The notes under the pieces were generated by a model. The model saw only the letters and a list, made by a program, of their open reading frames with translations. It searched no databases and had not been told where the DNA came from. A stretch of DNA of 7,217 bases from Bacteroidales bacterium (GTDB lineage: Bacteria > Bacteroidota > Bacteroidia > Bacteroidales > UBA932): positions 1 to 7,217 of the forward strand of contig JAILAO010000161.1 in NCBI GenBank assembly GCA_024681565.1. The letters run 5' to 3'. Each line of letters starts with the position of its first letter. Positions within the stretch are counted from its first letter, which is position 1. Below are positions 5,658 through 7,217 of the stretch, piece after piece. The translations under genes and the position numbers were made by a program.

Positions 5658-7217
5658 TCAATATTGGTATTGGAGGTTCTGGACCCTTTCTTCCAGGACG
5701 CGCATGCGCTCCTGTTCGAGGACGTGTTTGTATTCGATCGGGATGACCTTGATAAAGTCATCGACCCGGCGGTTCCAGTCGTCCAGCAGGTTCCGGGCGA
5801 GGGCCGATCCGGTGTAGAGATAGTGCTGGCGCACCAGCTCATGCAACTCCTTGCGGTCCAGTTTGTCATCCACCAGGGAGATTTCAACCATATCCATGTT
5901 GCAGTAGAAATCAAAATCATGCTCCGTATCCAGCACGTAGGCGATGCCGCCCGACATGCCGGCGGCAAAGTTGCGCCCCACCGGACCGAGAACGACCACG
6001 CGGCCGCCGGTCATATACTCACAGCAGTGGTCCCCAGCACCCTCCACAACGGCTTTGGCACCCGAGTTGCGGACGGCGAAGCGCTGTCCGACACGGCCTG
6101 CGATATACATCTCTCCGCCCGTGGCACCGTACAGGCAGGTGTTGCCCGCAATGATATTCTCCTCGGCTTTGAACGAGGCGCGGGTGGAAGGACGGATCGC
6201 CACGCGGCCGCCGCACAGGCCCTTGCCGACATAGTCGTTGGCCTCCCCTTCCAGGCGCACGTTGACGCCCCCGGAGAGGAATGCGCAGAAGCTCTGCCCG
6301 GCCGCCCCCTTGAACTTGATGTTGATCGTAGAATCCGGAAGTCCCTCCGATCCGTATTTCTCGGCAATCCGGCCGCTGAGCATCGCACAGACGGCGCGGT
6401 CGGTATTGGCAATGGGGTATTCCAGACTGATTTCCTCCTTCCAGTCCAGGGCCGGCTGCGCCGCCCGGATGATTTCGCGGTCGCGGACCTCGGGCAACTC
6501 ATGCAGCGGGCCTTCGCCCCAGCAGAGCGCACCGTCCTCCTGGAAAAGGAGTCTGGAGAGGTCCACGCGGGAAGCCTTGGATCCGGCCCCAGACGGTTTG
6601 CGGACCAGCAGTTCGGTATGGCCGACGATGTCGGACAGCCGGGTAAAGCCCATCTCCGCCAGGTATTCACGGACCTCCTGGGCCAGGTAGGTAAAGTAGT
6701 TGACCAGGTAGTCGGCCTTGCCGAGGAAATGCTTGCGCAGCTCCGGATCCTGCGTCGCCACACCCGTGGGGCAGGTATTGAGGCTGCACTTGCGCATCAT
6801 CACACAACCCAGCACGATCAGCGGCAGGGTACCGAAACCGAACTCGTCGGCACCCAGCAGGGCCATCAGCACCACGTCGCGCCCGGTCTTGAGCTGGCCG
6901 TCCGCCTGGAGGCGGACCGACGCGCGCAGGCCGTTGCGCACCAGGGTCTGCTGCGCCTCGGCCAGACCGATCTCCGGACTGATACCGGCAAAACGCATCG
7001 AGGATGCGGGAGACGCCCCGGTGCCGCCCTCGGCGCCGGACACCACGATCAGGTCCGCCTTGGCCTTGGCCACGCCGGCAGCGATCGTACCCACGCCGGT
7101 CTCGGCCACCAGCTTGACGCTGATGGCGGCCGACGGGTTCACATTCTTGAGATCGAAGATCAGCTGAGAGAGGTCCTCGATCGAATAGATATCATGATGG
7201 GGCGGCGGCGAGATCAG
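5658..7217 (-). CDS. gltB: Glutamate synthase large subunit (C-terminal part, runs off the right edge)
   Basis: Partial gene: the frame is open to the window edge and gives the last 519 residues of a protein usually near 1500. GltB hydrolyses glutamine in its N-terminal amidotransferase domain (not in the window) and reduces the 2-iminoglutarate formed with 2-oxoglutarate at FMN. The fragment starts at LISPPPHHDIYSIEDL, a hallmark of the FMN-binding synthase domain, and carries SGAEGGTGASP (residues 60-70) and the 3Fe-4S cysteines C138, C144 and C149 in CVMMRKCSLNTC. The final 200 residues include repeated Gly-rich segments (for example GGRVAIRP, GATGGEMYIAGRVG, MTGGRVVVLG and GMSGGIAYV), which is the GXGXG beta-helix domain. 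A GTG at 7142 is an internal codon, not a start. The gene ends TGA at 5658, 6 bp before gltD, so the two subunits are made together. No defect is visible in the part seen. Confidence 0.98.
   Translation of the reverse strand: MISPPPHHDIYSIEDLSQLIFDLKNVNPSAAISVKLVAETGVGTIAAGVAKAKADLIVVSGAEGGTGASPASSMRFAGISPEIGLAEAQQTLVRNGLRASVRLQADGQLKTGRDVVLMALLGADEFGFGTLPLIVLGCVMMRKCSLNTCPTGVATQDPELRKHFLGKADYLVNYFTYLAQEVREYLAEMGFTRLSDIVGHTELLVRKPSGAGSKASRVDLSRLLFQEDGALCWGEGPLHELPEVRDREIIRAAQPALDWKEEISLEYPIANTDRAVCAMLSGRIAEKYGSEGLPDSTINIKFKGAAGQSFCAFLSGGVNVRLEGEANDYVGKGLCGGRVAIRPSTRASFKAEENIIAGNTCLYGATGGEMYIAGRVGQRFAVRNSGAKAVVEGAGDHCCEYMTGGRVVVLGPVGRNFAAGMSGGIAYVLDTEHDFDFYCNMDMVEISLVDDKLDRKELHELVRQHYLYTGSALARNLLDDWNRRVDDFIKVIPIEYKHVLEQERMRVLEERVQNLQYQY

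Noticed and set aside
7100..7142. GTG at 7142 as the start of a separate gltB-like gene
   Set aside because: The frame continues upstream to the window edge with conserved GltB sequence (LISPPPHHDIYSIEDL), so it is an internal valine codon.
1..7217. Mobile element, CRISPR array, phage or defence system
   Set aside because: No transposase, integrase, regularly spaced repeats or nuclease-like genes are present; every gene is core nitrogen or nucleotide metabolism and the coding space is full.

Overview
The window is a compact, one-direction block of nitrogen-assimilation and glutamine-using genes, all on the minus strand, so the order of transcription is right to left: gltB (3' part) - gltD - pyrG - purF-type amidophosphoribosyltransferase - glnB-type PII protein - amt (5' part). 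Both end genes run off the window. Four features suggest a GC-rich member of Bacteroidota, probably Bacteroidales: the proteins resemble homologues from that group, especially the PurF start MEQLKHECGVAMIRLLKP; start codons lack clear Shine-Dalgarno sequences; the coding DNA is GC-rich; and the only sizeable gap is AT-rich. The taxonomic call is inference, not a database result.

Layout: 7217-5658 is the C-terminal 519 residues of the glutamate synthase large subunit (end of the FMN domain, 3Fe-4S cysteines, GXGXG beta-helix). 5651-4296 is the complete small subunit GltD. 4293-2662 is CTP synthase PyrG, starting at GTG only 2 bp after gltD. 2681-936 is a PurF-family amidophosphoribosyltransferase whose start overlaps the pyrG end by 20 bp. 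A 129-bp AT-rich gap, the only real intergenic region, carries a small perfect hairpin and an 11-bp-phased direct repeat. 806-459 is a PII signal protein, and 431-1 is the N-terminal part of an Amt ammonium transporter.

The genes fit together as one metabolic module. Amt brings in ammonium, PII senses the nitrogen and energy state and commonly binds Amt, GltBD converts glutamine plus 2-oxoglutarate to glutamate, and PyrG and PurF spend glutamine amide nitrogen on CTP and purine synthesis. Three of the six genes therefore encode glutamine amidotransferase systems. The spacing suggests gltB-gltD-pyrG-purF are translated as one unit, with glnB-amt as a second, possibly separately controlled, unit. 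I see no mobile element, CRISPR array, tRNA, rRNA or defence system. The region is mostly ordinary core metabolism; the modest oddities are an unusual low-GC stretch in Amt, a shortened PII T-loop and the repeat/hairpin leader before glnB.
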